DNA from: JACMLC01 sp963817025
Lineage (GTDB): Bacteria > Acidobacteriota > Blastocatellia > Pyrinomonadales > Pyrinomonadaceae
Length of the DNA stretch: 64,000 nt
Reading direction: 5' to 3'
NCBI GenBank assembly: GCA_963817025.1
Contig: CAWFML010000005.1
Span: 1,612,001 to 1,676,000 of the forward strand
Shown: positions 24,463-32,891 of the stretch, one piece after another
Numbering within the stretch: position 1 is the first letter of the stretch
Layout: each line of letters starts with the position of its first letter
The notes under the pieces: model-generated
What the model saw: only the letters and a program-made list of their open reading frames with translations
The model's database searches: none
Told to the model about the DNA's origin: nothing
Program-made: the position numbers and the translations under genes

Positions 24463-26517
24463 CTATTGCGGATAATAGGCTGACGGCACGGGCTTATCTG
24501 TAGCTTCGCCAAATTGCACCGCTTCAAACGAAGCATTGCCGCTCCTTAAGAGATACCATGAGGATGCGCCCGGACGAAAGACGGCCATGTCTGTCTTACC
24601 ATCGCCATCATAATCACCCGCCACCGGCACGTCACCGTTAAGACCGAAATACTGCCCTGTCCGTGTGCCATTAGAGCTGCGAATCGTATACCATGCTCCC
24701 TCTGACGGGCGGAAGACAGAGAAGTCTGTCTTGCCATCTCCATCGAAATCTCCAATCACAGGCATATCGCTGCCAAGTCCGAAATCGAGCACTCGCAACA
24801 GAATGCTGGAAGAGCTTTGCAGGATATACCAACTGGCTGTTGATGGGCGAAAGACGCCGATGTCTGTTTTTCCATCCCCGTCATAGTCCCCTAGAAGCGG
24901 CTTATCGTTGGCGGCTCCCCATTGACGGGCCGTGAAGCCAAGCGTGCTCTGAGAGATGTACCATGTGCCGTTTGATGGACGAAACACGGCTATGTCCGCA
25001 CGGCCATCAGCATCGAAATCTCCCGGCACAGGGATGTCGCCGGTTGTTCCCCACTGCTGGGCCTTAAAGCCCGCCAGCGACTGCTGTATGTACCAGATAT
25101 TTTCGCTCGGACGAAAGACAGCGAAGTCTGTCTTACCGTCGCCGTCGTAATCACCGGGCACGATGCGGTCTGTGCTCAAACCGAACTGCATAGCGCCATA
25201 GTTAGTCGCAGAGTCTGTGGATGTAAACCACGTTCCCGTCGAAGCGCGAAACTGTGAAAAATCCGTCTTCCCGTCTCCGTTAAAATCAGCCACCTTGTTG
25301 CGCGGAGTCGAACTGACGCGGCTGACATCGACGATATAGAGTCCGCCCGCAAGGTCGCCGAGGATTACTTTGTTGAGGCCCAGAAAAGGAAACACAGCCC
25401 AGTTGCCATCATAACTGCTGGGCAAATTCGCGCCGCGTGAAAGCAGTGTATCCGAACCGCAGATCATATCCCACGGCTCCTGGCTGGCACGCTCAAGCTC
25501 AGGCGTCCTTACGAACGCGGGCGCGAAAGTATCATACTGCCCGACGCGTACAGGATTCGCCGGATTGCTGATGTCGAAAACCTGCAAGCCTGCCTGATAC
25601 CATGCGACGAAAAGCAGATTGCCATACACGACAGGATTGTGCGGGCAAATCGCATTCAGACCGAGGTCTGCGGCCTTGATGGATTTAACCAGTGTAGGAC
25701 TCGCGGGGTTCGTGATGTTGTAAACGCGCAAATCGCCGTCCAGTGTCTCGCGGCAGCTATACAGGTAATTGCCATCAACGCTTGTCCAAGTGCTGTGCGC
25801 GTTATTTCCACCGGCGACAGTTCCGAGAAGCGGCGCAGACACACTGACGTTGGAAATGTCATAAATCTCTGTCTTGCCGCCCCAGCCGGAACAGAACATT
25901 CTGCCGTTTGCGATATGCACGGCATGTATGAACTGCGGGTCTGTCGTGACGATGTTTCTGACGAACACAGGAGCCGCAGGATTGCTGATATTGATGACTT
26001 TGATGGTCGGCGTGCGCGAGTCTGTCTCGTAGAGGTAATTACCGTCCAGAACAATCTCGTGAATGGTGTTGTAGCCGCCGCCGTTTGTGGCATTGATCGT
26101 CGTGATGTAAACGGGATTGTAGGGGTCTGCCAGATTGACGACGTGGACGCCTCCGCTGTTGCCGCTGCCGAAGTAGCCGATATTGTTGCGCACCACGGCT
26201 TCGAGCATCTGCTGCGCGGGGGTCGGGTTGTACCATGATGCCAGAACAGGGTTATCAGGATTCGAAATGTCAAAAATGTATGCGCCACGCGCATTATATG
26301 TGCCGAGGACGGCGACGTTGCCTTCAGCGTATAAATCCGCATACTTTAAATTGCTTGCAAGGGAAGACGGATTCATGCGGCTTCGCAAAGTGATGTTCTG
26401 AGCCTGTGCAGAGATGCACAGCATCAAGACGGCAAGCAGAGCAACTCCGAAGTGGAATTTGCGAGCAGCGGTAAAAAGGGACAGACGTTTTCCACCCTGA
26501 AAAGCGCAATGGCTCAT
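24463..26517 (-). CDS. Secreted LVIVD-repeat and FG-GAP-repeat protein
   Basis: Large exported protein (684 residues). A signal peptide (HFGVALLAVLMLCISAQAQ) precedes an N-terminal half of LVIVD beta-propeller repeats (GAYIFDISNPDNPVLASWYN; VHVVNLADPYNPVY; IKVINISNPAAPVF; LRVYNITNPASPTL; LQVFDISNPANPVRVGQYD). The C-terminal part (about residues 405-684) has six FG-GAP/VCBS-like repeats of about 44 residues, each with a calcium-loop motif such as GDYDGDGKTDFAVFRPS and an ending like WYIQQS...QWG. Both halves are likely beta-propellers binding calcium or surface ligands. A promoter lies at 26607-26635 and a terminator at 24391, so it is a single-gene unit. The specific role is unknown. Confidence 0.88.
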   Translation of the reverse strand: MSHCAFQGGKRLSLFTAARKFHFGVALLAVLMLCISAQAQNITLRSRMNPSSLASNLKYADLYAEGNVAVLGTYNARGAYIFDISNPDNPVLASWYNPTPAQQMLEAVVRNNIGYFGSGNSGGVHVVNLADPYNPVYITTINATNGGGYNTIHEIVLDGNYLYETDSRTPTIKVINISNPAAPVFVRNIVTTDPQFIHAVHIANGRMFCSGWGGKTEIYDISNVSVSAPLLGTVAGGNNAHSTWTSVDGNYLYSCRETLDGDLRVYNITNPASPTLVKSIKAADLGLNAICPHNPVVYGNLLFVAWYQAGLQVFDISNPANPVRVGQYDTFAPAFVRTPELERASQEPWDMICGSDTLLSRGANLPSSYDGNWAVFPFLGLNKVILGDLAGGLYIVDVSRVSSTPRNKVADFNGDGKTDFSQFRASTGTWFTSTDSATNYGAMQFGLSTDRIVPGDYDGDGKTDFAVFRPSENIWYIQQSLAGFKAQQWGTTGDIPVPGDFDADGRADIAVFRPSNGTWYISQSTLGFTARQWGAANDKPLLGDYDGDGKTDIGVFRPSTASWYILQSSSSILLRVLDFGLGSDMPVIGDFDGDGKTDFSVFRPSEGAWYTIRSSNGTRTGQYFGLNGDVPVAGDYDGDGKTDMAVFRPGASSWYLLRSGNASFEAVQFGEATDKPVPSAYYPQ

Positions 26518-26606
26518 TTAGATTCTTCCTTTTATGATTGGGTAATCAGGTTGACACTTAACGCGCTCCCTGCGGGGGTTTGAGCGGCGTCCAAAACAAG
26601 AATGGG

Positions 26607-26635
26607 ATTGTAGCTTAAGAGCTTGATTTCTGCAA
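26607..26635 (-). promoter_or_regulatory. Sigma-70-type promoter of the LVIVD/FG-GAP gene
   Basis: Minus strand: -35 TTGCAG (26635-26630), 17-base spacer, -10 TACAAT (26612-26607). The start of transcription would be near 26600, about 80 bases upstream of the ATG, which is preceded by AAGGAAG. Confidence 0.6.
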
Positions 26636-26698
26636 ATTAAAATGGCCCGAATGGCTTTCAAATTGCCCCGTTCTGGTACAGAACAAGCTGAGCGCGGG

Positions 26699-27304
26699 CT
26701 ATCCTGAAGCTTGCGAGGCGTCGCGCATCACCAGATCGAAAGTGCCGGGAGCGACTTTGCGGAATCGCCCGTTGCGATTGAGCGAGACGGCGATGCTGAT
26801 GGTCGGATTGTGCCCTGTGAAATTGAACCCGCCTTCGAGCAGGCGATTGTAAATCTCGTTGACATGGAGCGGTTCGCCGGATTCTCTCAAGAGCATGGTC
26901 GTCGCCTGCGGAATCGTGCGGTCTGCGAACCTGTCGCTCAGGATTTCGGCCTCCGTCCTCAAAGGTGGAATGTGATGGCGCGTGGCGACAGGGGCGCGGG
27001 GCGTTGTGAGAGGCGCGCGCGGGGCATAACTATGCCTGGCTGCGTCCTGCCGGATGGCTGCTTCAAGCTCTTCATCGGTCGGAGCATGTGTAACCGGCGC
27101 GGAGCTTGAAGTCAGGACAGATGAGAGCAAGCGAAAGATGGCTGCCTCAGTCTGCGAGGCGAGCGTATCCATCTCTCCTATCTCTGCGCGCAGGGTGTCG
27201 GCTTCGGCCTCTAACTCTGCGAGACGACCCGCGACACGATTGCGCGCCGCACGCGCCTGTCGCAGGCTTTGCTCAAGCGTTGAAAGAAGATTTTCATTAG
27301 CCAT
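26699..27304 (-). CDS. Coiled-coil protein with C-terminal winged-helix (HARE-HTH-like) domain
   Basis: Protein of 201 residues. Residues 4-60 (LLSTLEQSLRQARAARNRVAGRLAELEAEADTLRAEIGEMDTLA) form a predicted coiled coil. A Pro/Ala/His-rich linker follows to about residue 120. The end (TIPQATTMLLRESGEPLHVNEIYNRLLEGGFNFTGHNPTISIAVSLNRNGRFRKVAPGTFDLV) resembles the HARE-HTH winged helix used in some restriction endonucleases and chromatin proteins. It is therefore a possible DNA-binding dimer. No catalytic domain is attached and no function is known. The ATG is followed by the palindrome at 27313. Confidence 0.68.
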   Translation of the reverse strand: MANENLLSTLEQSLRQARAARNRVAGRLAELEAEADTLRAEIGEMDTLASQTEAAIFRLLSSVLTSSSAPVTHAPTDEELEAAIRQDAARHSYAPRAPLTTPRAPVATRHHIPPLRTEAEILSDRFADRTIPQATTMLLRESGEPLHVNEIYNRLLEGGFNFTGHNPTISIAVSLNRNGRFRKVAPGTFDLVMRDASQASG

Positions 27305-27312
27305 AATCTTAT

Positions 27313-27428
27313 TGCGGAATGCGGATTTCGGGTTTCGGATTGGCGCGCTACGTTAGCTTGAACTTGATTTTGAAAAGACTCGCTCTCATGAATCGTCTAA
27401 TCCGCAATCCGAAATCCGCATTCCGCAT
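27313..27428. repeat. Palindrome of GCGGAATGCGGATTTCGG words
   Basis: The left arm (about 27314-27341) reads GCGGAATGCGGATTTCGG and then GTTTCGGATT; the right arm (about 27399-27427) reads AATCCGCAATCCG, AAATCCGCATTCCGC. The arms are near-perfect complements built from tandem words. It separates the winged-helix gene and the polyprenyl synthase gene. Confidence 0.85.
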
Positions 27429-27433
27429 TCACT

Positions 27434-28453
27434 TTACCTGTCTCTCTCGACGATGAAAGATGGAATGGCGCGCAGGGCATCGCAGTATTTCGATTCGGGC
27501 AAAACATCAAGCGCATCCCGTGCGGCATCCGCATAGAAGTATGCACTTTCGCGTGCGCGTGCCAGCGCGCCCGTGCGCTCGACTGCGCGGAGCAGGCTCG
27601 GACGCGGAACCTTCTGGTAATTCCCTTCGCGCATTACTGTCTGCACATCCTCGCGCATTGACGGGTCGCTTTCAAGCAAAAAGATAAGCGGCAAAGTCAG
27701 CTTGCCTTCCAAGAGGTCTGCTCCGGCGGCTTTGCCCAGAACTTCTTCGGTCGCTGTGAAATCCAGCAGGTCGTCCACGAGTTGAAAAGCAGTGCCGAGG
27801 TTCATGCCGTAAGCGCGCAGCGCGCTTTGAGATGCTTCGTCCGCGTTGCCGATAATCGCGCCGATCTCGCAACACGCGCTAAAGAGATAGGCCGTTTTGC
27901 GCTTGAGAATATCGAAATAATATTCTTCCGAAATATCCGTATGGCCGAGCATCGTGAGCTGCAACAGCTCGCCCTCGGTCATCTGCCGCGTGACGGTCGT
28001 CAGAATATCCAGAATCGGCAGCGAACGCTCGCGCAAACTGGTCTCGAAGGCGGACATGTAAAGCCAGTCGCCCATCAGCACTGCGGTCTGGTTGCCGAAA
28101 CGAGAATTGATAGAGGGACGATTGCGGCGCGTCTCCGCGTTATCAATGATGTCGTCGTGAACCAGAGTCGCGGTGTGCAGAAATTCCATCACGGCAGCCA
28201 TGCGGATAGAGTTTTCGCGCGCGGCATCTCCGCCGACGGCATAGCTCGACAGGATATTCAGAGCGGGTCGCACGCGCTTGCCGCCGGAGGCGCGCAAATA
28301 GTCTCCGATGTATGCGATGACCTGTATGTTTGAGCGCGCCTGCCGCTCAAACTCCGCCTCGACCAGCGACAGTTCCGAAGCAATCAGGCTAAAAATACGC
28401 CGCGCAGAAAGCTGCGGGTCTTCAATCGCGGCAGTGAAACCGGAAGTGTGCAT
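27434..28453 (-). CDS. Long-chain trans-prenyl diphosphate synthase
   Basis: Polyprenyl synthetase of 339 residues making the C35-C45 side chain of quinones from IPP and an allylic primer. The first Asp-rich motif is in VHDDIIDNAETRRNRPSIN, the second in GTAFQLVDDLLDFTATEEVLGKAAG. SGGKRVRPALN and EGKLTLPLI are also present. Chain length is not readable with confidence. The ATG at 28453 (MHTSGFTAAIE) is chosen; the longer frame runs into the palindrome. Quinone biosynthesis is the likely pathway; a typical symbol would be ispB or hepT. Confidence 0.93.
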   Translation of the reverse strand: MHTSGFTAAIEDPQLSARRIFSLIASELSLVEAEFERQARSNIQVIAYIGDYLRASGGKRVRPALNILSSYAVGGDAARENSIRMAAVMEFLHTATLVHDDIIDNAETRRNRPSINSRFGNQTAVLMGDWLYMSAFETSLRERSLPILDILTTVTRQMTEGELLQLTMLGHTDISEEYYFDILKRKTAYLFSACCEIGAIIGNADEASQSALRAYGMNLGTAFQLVDDLLDFTATEEVLGKAAGADLLEGKLTLPLIFLLESDPSMREDVQTVMREGNYQKVPRPSLLRAVERTGALARARESAYFYADAARDALDVLPESKYCDALRAIPSFIVERDR

Positions 28454-28459
28454 GATGTT

Positions 28460-28538
28460 CAAGTGACATGCGACGGGTGAGGAGTTTAAGACGAAAAGCA
28501 TTTTCCTGCTTGTCGCTTATCACTCGTCACACGTCACT
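28460..28538. repeat. GTGACAAGTGACGAGT palindrome, copy 2
   Basis: The left side AAGTGACATGCGACGGGTGA and the right side ATCACTCGTCACACGTCACT frame TTTAAGACGAAAAGCATTTT, the same core as the copy at 22009 with several differences. It lies immediately upstream of the prenyl synthase start. Confidence 0.8.
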
Positions 28539-28544
28539 GCTTTT

Positions 28545-29042
28545 TCAATTCGACCGATAGTTTGTGTACTGCATATTGATGCCGAAATCTTTGGCTTTGA
28601 GCTTAGCGATGATGTCCTGCAAAGTGTCCCGGTCTTTGCCCGTGACGCGCACGATGTCGCCCTGTATCGAAGCCTGCACTTTGGCCTTCGTGTCTTTGAT
28701 GTATTTGACGATTTCTTTGGCTTTGTCCTGCGGGATGCCCTGCTGGATGGCGACGTGCTGGCGAACCGTGCCGCCCGCAGCAGGCTCTATCTTGCCGTAG
28801 CTGAAAGCCTTGAGCGGCACATTGCGACGCACAAGCTTCTGCTGCAAGATGTCATTCATGTTTCGCAGGCGCGTCTCGTCTTCAGCCGTCAACAGCAGCT
28901 CTTTATCTTCGAGCGCGACGGTCGCCGTGCTGCCCTTAAAATCGAAACGCTGCCTGACTTCCTTGATGGTCTGGTTGATAGCGTTGTCGATCTCTGCGTG
29001 ATCAACTTCCGATGCGATGTCGAATGAATTCTGCTGTGCCAT
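28545..29042 (-). CDS. yajQ: YajQ family nucleotide-binding protein
   Basis: Small cytoplasmic protein of 165 residues (DUF520). It begins NSFDIASEVDHAEIDNAINQ and contains VRQRFDFKGS, KAFSYGKIEPAAGGTVRQHV, IQGDIVRVTGKDRDTLQDII and ends DFGINMQYTNYRSN, matching the family over the whole length. Some members bind cyclic di-GMP or tRNA. No Shine-Dalgarno sequence is evident before the ATG. It is one of the shortest and best-conserved calls in the window. Confidence 0.95.
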   Translation of the reverse strand: MAQQNSFDIASEVDHAEIDNAINQTIKEVRQRFDFKGSTATVALEDKELLLTAEDETRLRNMNDILQQKLVRRNVPLKAFSYGKIEPAAGGTVRQHVAIQQGIPQDKAKEIVKYIKDTKAKVQASIQGDIVRVTGKDRDTLQDIIAKLKAKDFGINMQYTNYRSN

Positions 29043-29094
29043 ATAAATCTAATTGATTAAACAGAGTGTTAATATTGAGCTTTAGAATTTAATC

Positions 29095-29556
29095 CTATTC
29101 ATATCTAATATATCCGAACGCCTCACATGTCGGACAATCATTTCCGGCTGCTTTGCATCGCGGGCAAACTCTCCAAAGCTGTGTACCGTTTGGTAAAGTG
29201 CCTATATCTTGAGAGGCCGTATTTGATAATGAGCTGTGACTTTCAAGGGGTCTAGATTGTAAATATTGTTCACGTTGTGAAGGAGTTAATAACCGCTCTT
29301 CCCTTCTTGCCCTTTGTTCTTCTTTAAGGGCATGGTTATAACTTTCCCAGATACGTTTATAGTTTTTTAAGATTTTTTCATTAAGGCTTACAGATTTTAT
29401 TTCGCCATTCATTAATCCCTCAATTACAACGCCACGTTTCCGTAATATCCACTTATCATCAGATGATAAGTCACAATCCGCGAATTCAAAACGAGTAATT
29501 ATTTTGAACTCTTTTCTTATATCAATATGTTGAGGCACTCCAATAATATTCAGCAT
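29095..29556 (-). CDS. AT-rich orphan gene, zinc-ribbon-like protein
   Basis: No family recognised. The protein of 153 residues starts MLNIIGVPQHI at an ATG preceded by AAGAGG, and ends in CPRCKAAGNDCPTCEAFGYI, a four-Cys CxxC-x5-CxxC cluster like a half DnaJ zinc finger. The middle is Lys/Arg/Glu-rich and probably helical. The surrounding 600 bases have about 35 percent G+C against about 58 percent in neighbours, and codon use is A/T-ending, so it looks acquired. The longer frame to 29634 has no supporting signal. Confidence 0.62.
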   Translation of the reverse strand: MLNIIGVPQHIDIRKEFKIITRFEFADCDLSSDDKWILRKRGVVIEGLMNGEIKSVSLNEKILKNYKRIWESYNHALKEEQRARREERLLTPSQREQYLQSRPLESHSSLSNTASQDIGTLPNGTQLWRVCPRCKAAGNDCPTCEAFGYIRYE

Positions 29557-29678
29557 AATTAAATTACCTCTTAATATGTTGTTAAATGCACATGTAACAA
29601 TCTTCTTTCTGCCCGATGCAGATGAGAATAGCATTAAACGGTTTGATGGTTAAAGCTTAGGACAATGTATTGTGTAAT

Positions 29679-30473
29679 TTAACTCTCCTCATTTAATCCA
29701 AAAAACCTCATAAAATTTTCCGTTGTCACGCGCCCGACCTCTTCGACTTCGATTCCATAAAGCTCCGCCAGACAGCGCGCCACCTCGACCACACGCGCGG
29801 GTTCATTGCGTCGCCCGCGAAAAGGCACTGGCGTCAGGAACGGGCAATCGGTTTCTACCAGCAAGCGTTCAAGCGGAACCACGCGCGCGGCTTCGCGCAG
29901 GTTTTCGGCTTTCTTAAAAGTCACGTTGCCCGCGAAGGAAACATAAAAGCCAAGCTCCAACACGCTTGCGGCCATCTGCGGCGTCCCGCCGAAACAATGC
30001 ATGATGCCGCCGCGCGGGTTGTTGGCCCATTCGGAACTCAAAATCTCTACCGTCTCGTCGTCGGCAGCGCGCGAATGAATGATGACTGGCAAGCTTAACT
30101 CACGCGCCAGCCGTAACTGCTCGATAAAAATCTCGCGCTGCACCTCGCGCGGCGAATGGTCGTAATGAAAATCGAGGCCAATCTCTCCGTAGGCGATGAC
30201 GCGCTGGCTTTGCTTTATCAATCCGGTGATTCGCTCAGCCGCTGCATCGTCAAACAGCTTTGCATCATGCGGGTGCACGCCGACCGCCGCATACACTCCC
30301 TCATATCTCTCTGCGACTTTGACCGCGCGCTCAAGCGAACCGCTGTGAGGGTCGCCCGTTCCGACATTCAGAATCGCCACGACGCCAGCCGCACGCGCAC
30401 GCTCGACCACCTCATCGCGGTCTGCGTCAAACTCCGGGCCATCAATATGCGCATGTGAATCTACAAATGTCAT
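29679..30473 (-). CDS. tatD: TatD family metal-dependent hydrolase
   Basis: TIM-barrel DNase/hydrolase of 264 residues. Metal ligands are clear: VDSHAHIDGPEF, GVHPHDAKLF, YGEIGLDFHYDHSP, VIIHSRAADDE, MHCFGGTP and LLVETDCPFLTP. It follows metG in transcription order with about 147 bases between, a gene pair seen in many bacteria. The ATG at 30473 is preferred over the GTG six bases upstream. Role is probably in DNA repair or RNA end processing. Confidence 0.94.
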   Translation of the reverse strand: MTFVDSHAHIDGPEFDADRDEVVERARAAGVVAILNVGTGDPHSGSLERAVKVAERYEGVYAAVGVHPHDAKLFDDAAAERITGLIKQSQRVIAYGEIGLDFHYDHSPREVQREIFIEQLRLARELSLPVIIHSRAADDETVEILSSEWANNPRGGIMHCFGGTPQMAASVLELGFYVSFAGNVTFKKAENLREAARVVPLERLLVETDCPFLTPVPFRGRRNEPARVVEVARCLAELYGIEVEEVGRVTTENFMRFFGLNEES

Positions 30474-30485
30474 TAACACTCAAAC

Positions 30486-30584
30486 CTCTTCTTTGCGCCT
30501 TGAGTCTTGTCTGTGTCTGCGTCTTTGCGCGAAACTTGTTTTTCACGCAAAGGCGCAAAGTTAAAAACATAAGGCGCGAAGGGT
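30486..30584. repeat. TTTGCGCC-word palindrome, copy 5
   Basis: CTTCTTTGCGCCTTGAGTC and GTCTTTGCGCGAAAC on the left oppose CACGCAAAGGCGCAAAG and AAGGCGCGAAGG on the right. It shares its layout with copy 3 (17787) and separates tatD and metG. Confidence 0.85.
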
Positions 30585-30620
30585 TGAAGGATTCAGCCTC
30601 TTGAGTTTTGCAGACGATTG

Positions 30621-32774
30621 TTACTTTAGTCGCGCGCCGTTCGGCACGTCTTCGATAAAGGTAGCGAGCACGGGTTTGCCTTCGTCGCCGGCGGATGCGG
30701 CCAAGACCATGCCCTGCGATTCCAGACCGCGAAGCTTGCGCGGCTTGAGATTGGCGACGACCGCCACCTTACGCCCGATCAACGTCTCTGGCTCATAATG
30801 CTCTGCGATGCCTGCCAGAATCTGACGCGGCTCCGGCTCACCCAGATCAATCGTAAAGCGCAAGAGCTTGTCAGACTTCGGCACGCGCTCGGCTGTCAAA
30901 ATCTCGCCGACACGCAGCTCGATTTTCGTGAAGTCTGTGATGTCTATGAACTTGACGCCCGCTGTCTCTTCTTTCTTCAGAGCGGCAGCGGCATCCGCTT
31001 CGGTCGCTCCCTGTTGCGGCGGCGCGGGCTGCGTCTCGCCGGTGATGGCTGAGCCTTGAACGGCATCAGCCTCCGTAGCATGCGTGCCGCTGTGTTCTGT
31101 TTCCTGTTCTTTTTCTTTTTCGATTTCGGCCATAATTTTTTTCTTATCCAGACGCGGGAAGAGCGGCTTGATTTCGCCGATCCGCGTTCCCTCTTTCAAT
31201 TCTCCCCAGACCAATCTGCCGGGATCAATGTTTTCAGGGTCATCCGTTAACCCAAGCTGTTGGAAAATTCCGCGCGCCGATTCCGGCATCACCGGAAAGA
31301 GCAGCACGCAGAGCCAGCGCAAAGATTCTGCGGCCCTGTAGAGCACTGCATTCAAGGTCTCGCGCTGCTCTTCATTTTTCGCCAGTTCCCACGGCTTGGC
31401 ATCCGAGATCATCTTGTCCACGCGCGCGACGATAAGCCATGCAGATTCGAGTGCGCGACTGAACGCGAGGTCATCTATCTGCGCGATGAACTGGTCGCGC
31501 GCGTGCTCAAGCGTAGAGACCAGAGCCATCGGGTCAGGGTCAATCCCTGCGCGCTTCGCCGCCAGATATTTTTCTTCAGGAATGTTTGCAGAGGGAACGA
31601 TGCCTTCGCAGTAACGCTCTATCATCGTCAGCGTGCGGCTCGAAAGATTGCCGAGGCCGCTCGCCAGGTCGCTGTTCGCGCGCTCGATAACAGGCTCGTA
31701 CCCGACCTTGCTGTCCTGCCCGAACACCATCTCGCGCAGGCAAAAATAACGCACCGCGTCCGTTTGAAAGTGTTGGCGCAGAATCTCAAGCTCGACAGTG
31801 TTGCCGAGAGTCTTGGACATCTTGCGCCCCAGAGGGTCAAGCCACATGCCGTGCGCGACTACGCCCACGGGCAATTCGAGTCCGGCGGCCATCAGAAAGG
31901 CGGGCCAGTAAATCGCATGCTGTCGCAGGATGTCCTTGCCGATGATATGCAGTGCGGGCCAGAACTTTTCAAAGCCGACGGCGCGCTCGCGCTCTTCGTT
32001 GCCGAAGCCGAGCGCCGTGATGTAGTTCGAGAGCGCATCGAACCACACGAACATCGTATGCGCCGGGTCATCCGGCACGGGGATGCCCCAACTAACGGAA
32101 GTTTTCAGGCGGCTGATAGAAAGGTCTTGCAGGCCGCTTCGCACAAAGCTCATGACTTCATTGCGCCGCGCTTCGGGCCGCACAAAATCCGCTCGCTCTT
32201 CATAAAGCGCAAGCAAGGCTTCGTCGTAATCCGAGAGCCTGAAGAAATAGCTTTCCTCAGAGATACGATCAAGCGGAGTTTCATGTATGGGGCAACGCGG
32301 CGGCTCGCCTTCGCGCTCAGGCTTGACGTACTCATCTTCCGATTTATAAGCAGCACAGGCAGCGCAGAACCAACCTTCGTAATGCCCTTTGTAAATCGCC
32401 TCACGACCTTTTGGCGTGAGCGCACGCGCACAGCGTCGCCACAACTCGCTGACGCCCTCGTAATGAAACGGCTCTGTCGTTCGCATGAAGATGTCGTATC
32501 CGCCATGCGCTGTGTCGAGCGCAAAGGCTTCAAACATTCTCTGCATTTCGCCCGCGATGAAGTCCACATGCTCGCGCGGCGTCATGCCCTTGCGCTCTGC
32601 CGCACGCTCTATGTTGACGCCGTGCTCATCCGTGCCCGTGAGAAAGAAAGTCTCATAGCCGCGCTGCCGTTTGTAGCGCGTCAGGGTATCGGCCACAATC
32701 GTCGAATAGAGGTGGCCCAGATGCGGCAAACTGTTGGCGTAATAAATCGGAGTGGTGACGTAAAAAGTCTTCAT
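30621..32774 (-). CDS. metG: Methionyl-tRNA synthetase
   Basis: Class I synthetase of 717 residues. The HIGH-type motif is PHLGHLYSTIVAD, the KMSKS loop is GRKMSKTLGNT, and a zinc knuckle has CAACAA and PRCPIHE. The anticodon domain follows, then a linker (KEKEQETEHSGTHATEADAV) and a C-terminal tRNA-binding OB domain (ITDFTKIELRVGEILTAERVP and KPVLATFIEDVPNGARLK) of the EMAP/Trbp111 type. The ATG at 32774 (MKTFYVTTPIYYAN) is chosen. A long antisense open frame covers it but is only codon-bias shadow. Confidence 0.97.
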   Translation of the reverse strand: MKTFYVTTPIYYANSLPHLGHLYSTIVADTLTRYKRQRGYETFFLTGTDEHGVNIERAAERKGMTPREHVDFIAGEMQRMFEAFALDTAHGGYDIFMRTTEPFHYEGVSELWRRCARALTPKGREAIYKGHYEGWFCAACAAYKSEDEYVKPEREGEPPRCPIHETPLDRISEESYFFRLSDYDEALLALYEERADFVRPEARRNEVMSFVRSGLQDLSISRLKTSVSWGIPVPDDPAHTMFVWFDALSNYITALGFGNEERERAVGFEKFWPALHIIGKDILRQHAIYWPAFLMAAGLELPVGVVAHGMWLDPLGRKMSKTLGNTVELEILRQHFQTDAVRYFCLREMVFGQDSKVGYEPVIERANSDLASGLGNLSSRTLTMIERYCEGIVPSANIPEEKYLAAKRAGIDPDPMALVSTLEHARDQFIAQIDDLAFSRALESAWLIVARVDKMISDAKPWELAKNEEQRETLNAVLYRAAESLRWLCVLLFPVMPESARGIFQQLGLTDDPENIDPGRLVWGELKEGTRIGEIKPLFPRLDKKKIMAEIEKEKEQETEHSGTHATEADAVQGSAITGETQPAPPQQGATEADAAAALKKEETAGVKFIDITDFTKIELRVGEILTAERVPKSDKLLRFTIDLGEPEPRQILAGIAEHYEPETLIGRKVAVVANLKPRKLRGLESQGMVLAASAGDEGKPVLATFIEDVPNGARLK

Positions 32775-32793
32775 TTGTTTTAAGAAGGTCTTG

Positions 32794-32884
32794 GGCCTTT
32801 GGTCTTTAGGTCTTTGCACGCGACTCAAACTTGAATTTTGAATTCAAGATGAGTTAGACAAACAAAGGTCAAAGACCAAAGGAA
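32794..32884. repeat. Palindrome of CTTTGGTC words upstream of metG
   Basis: GGGCCTTTGGTCTTTAGGTC on the left opposes AAAGGTCAAAGACCAAAGG on the right, around a second inner dyad (CTTGAATTTTGAATTCAAG). It has the same composite build as the other families but different words. Confidence 0.75.
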
Positions 32885-32891
32885 ATAACTT

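Noticed and set aside
31260..32783. 507-codon open frame antisense to metG
   Set aside because: It has no recognisable domain, mirrors the codon bias of metG on the other strand and has no ribosome binding site. Long antisense frames are expected in G+C-rich coding DNA.
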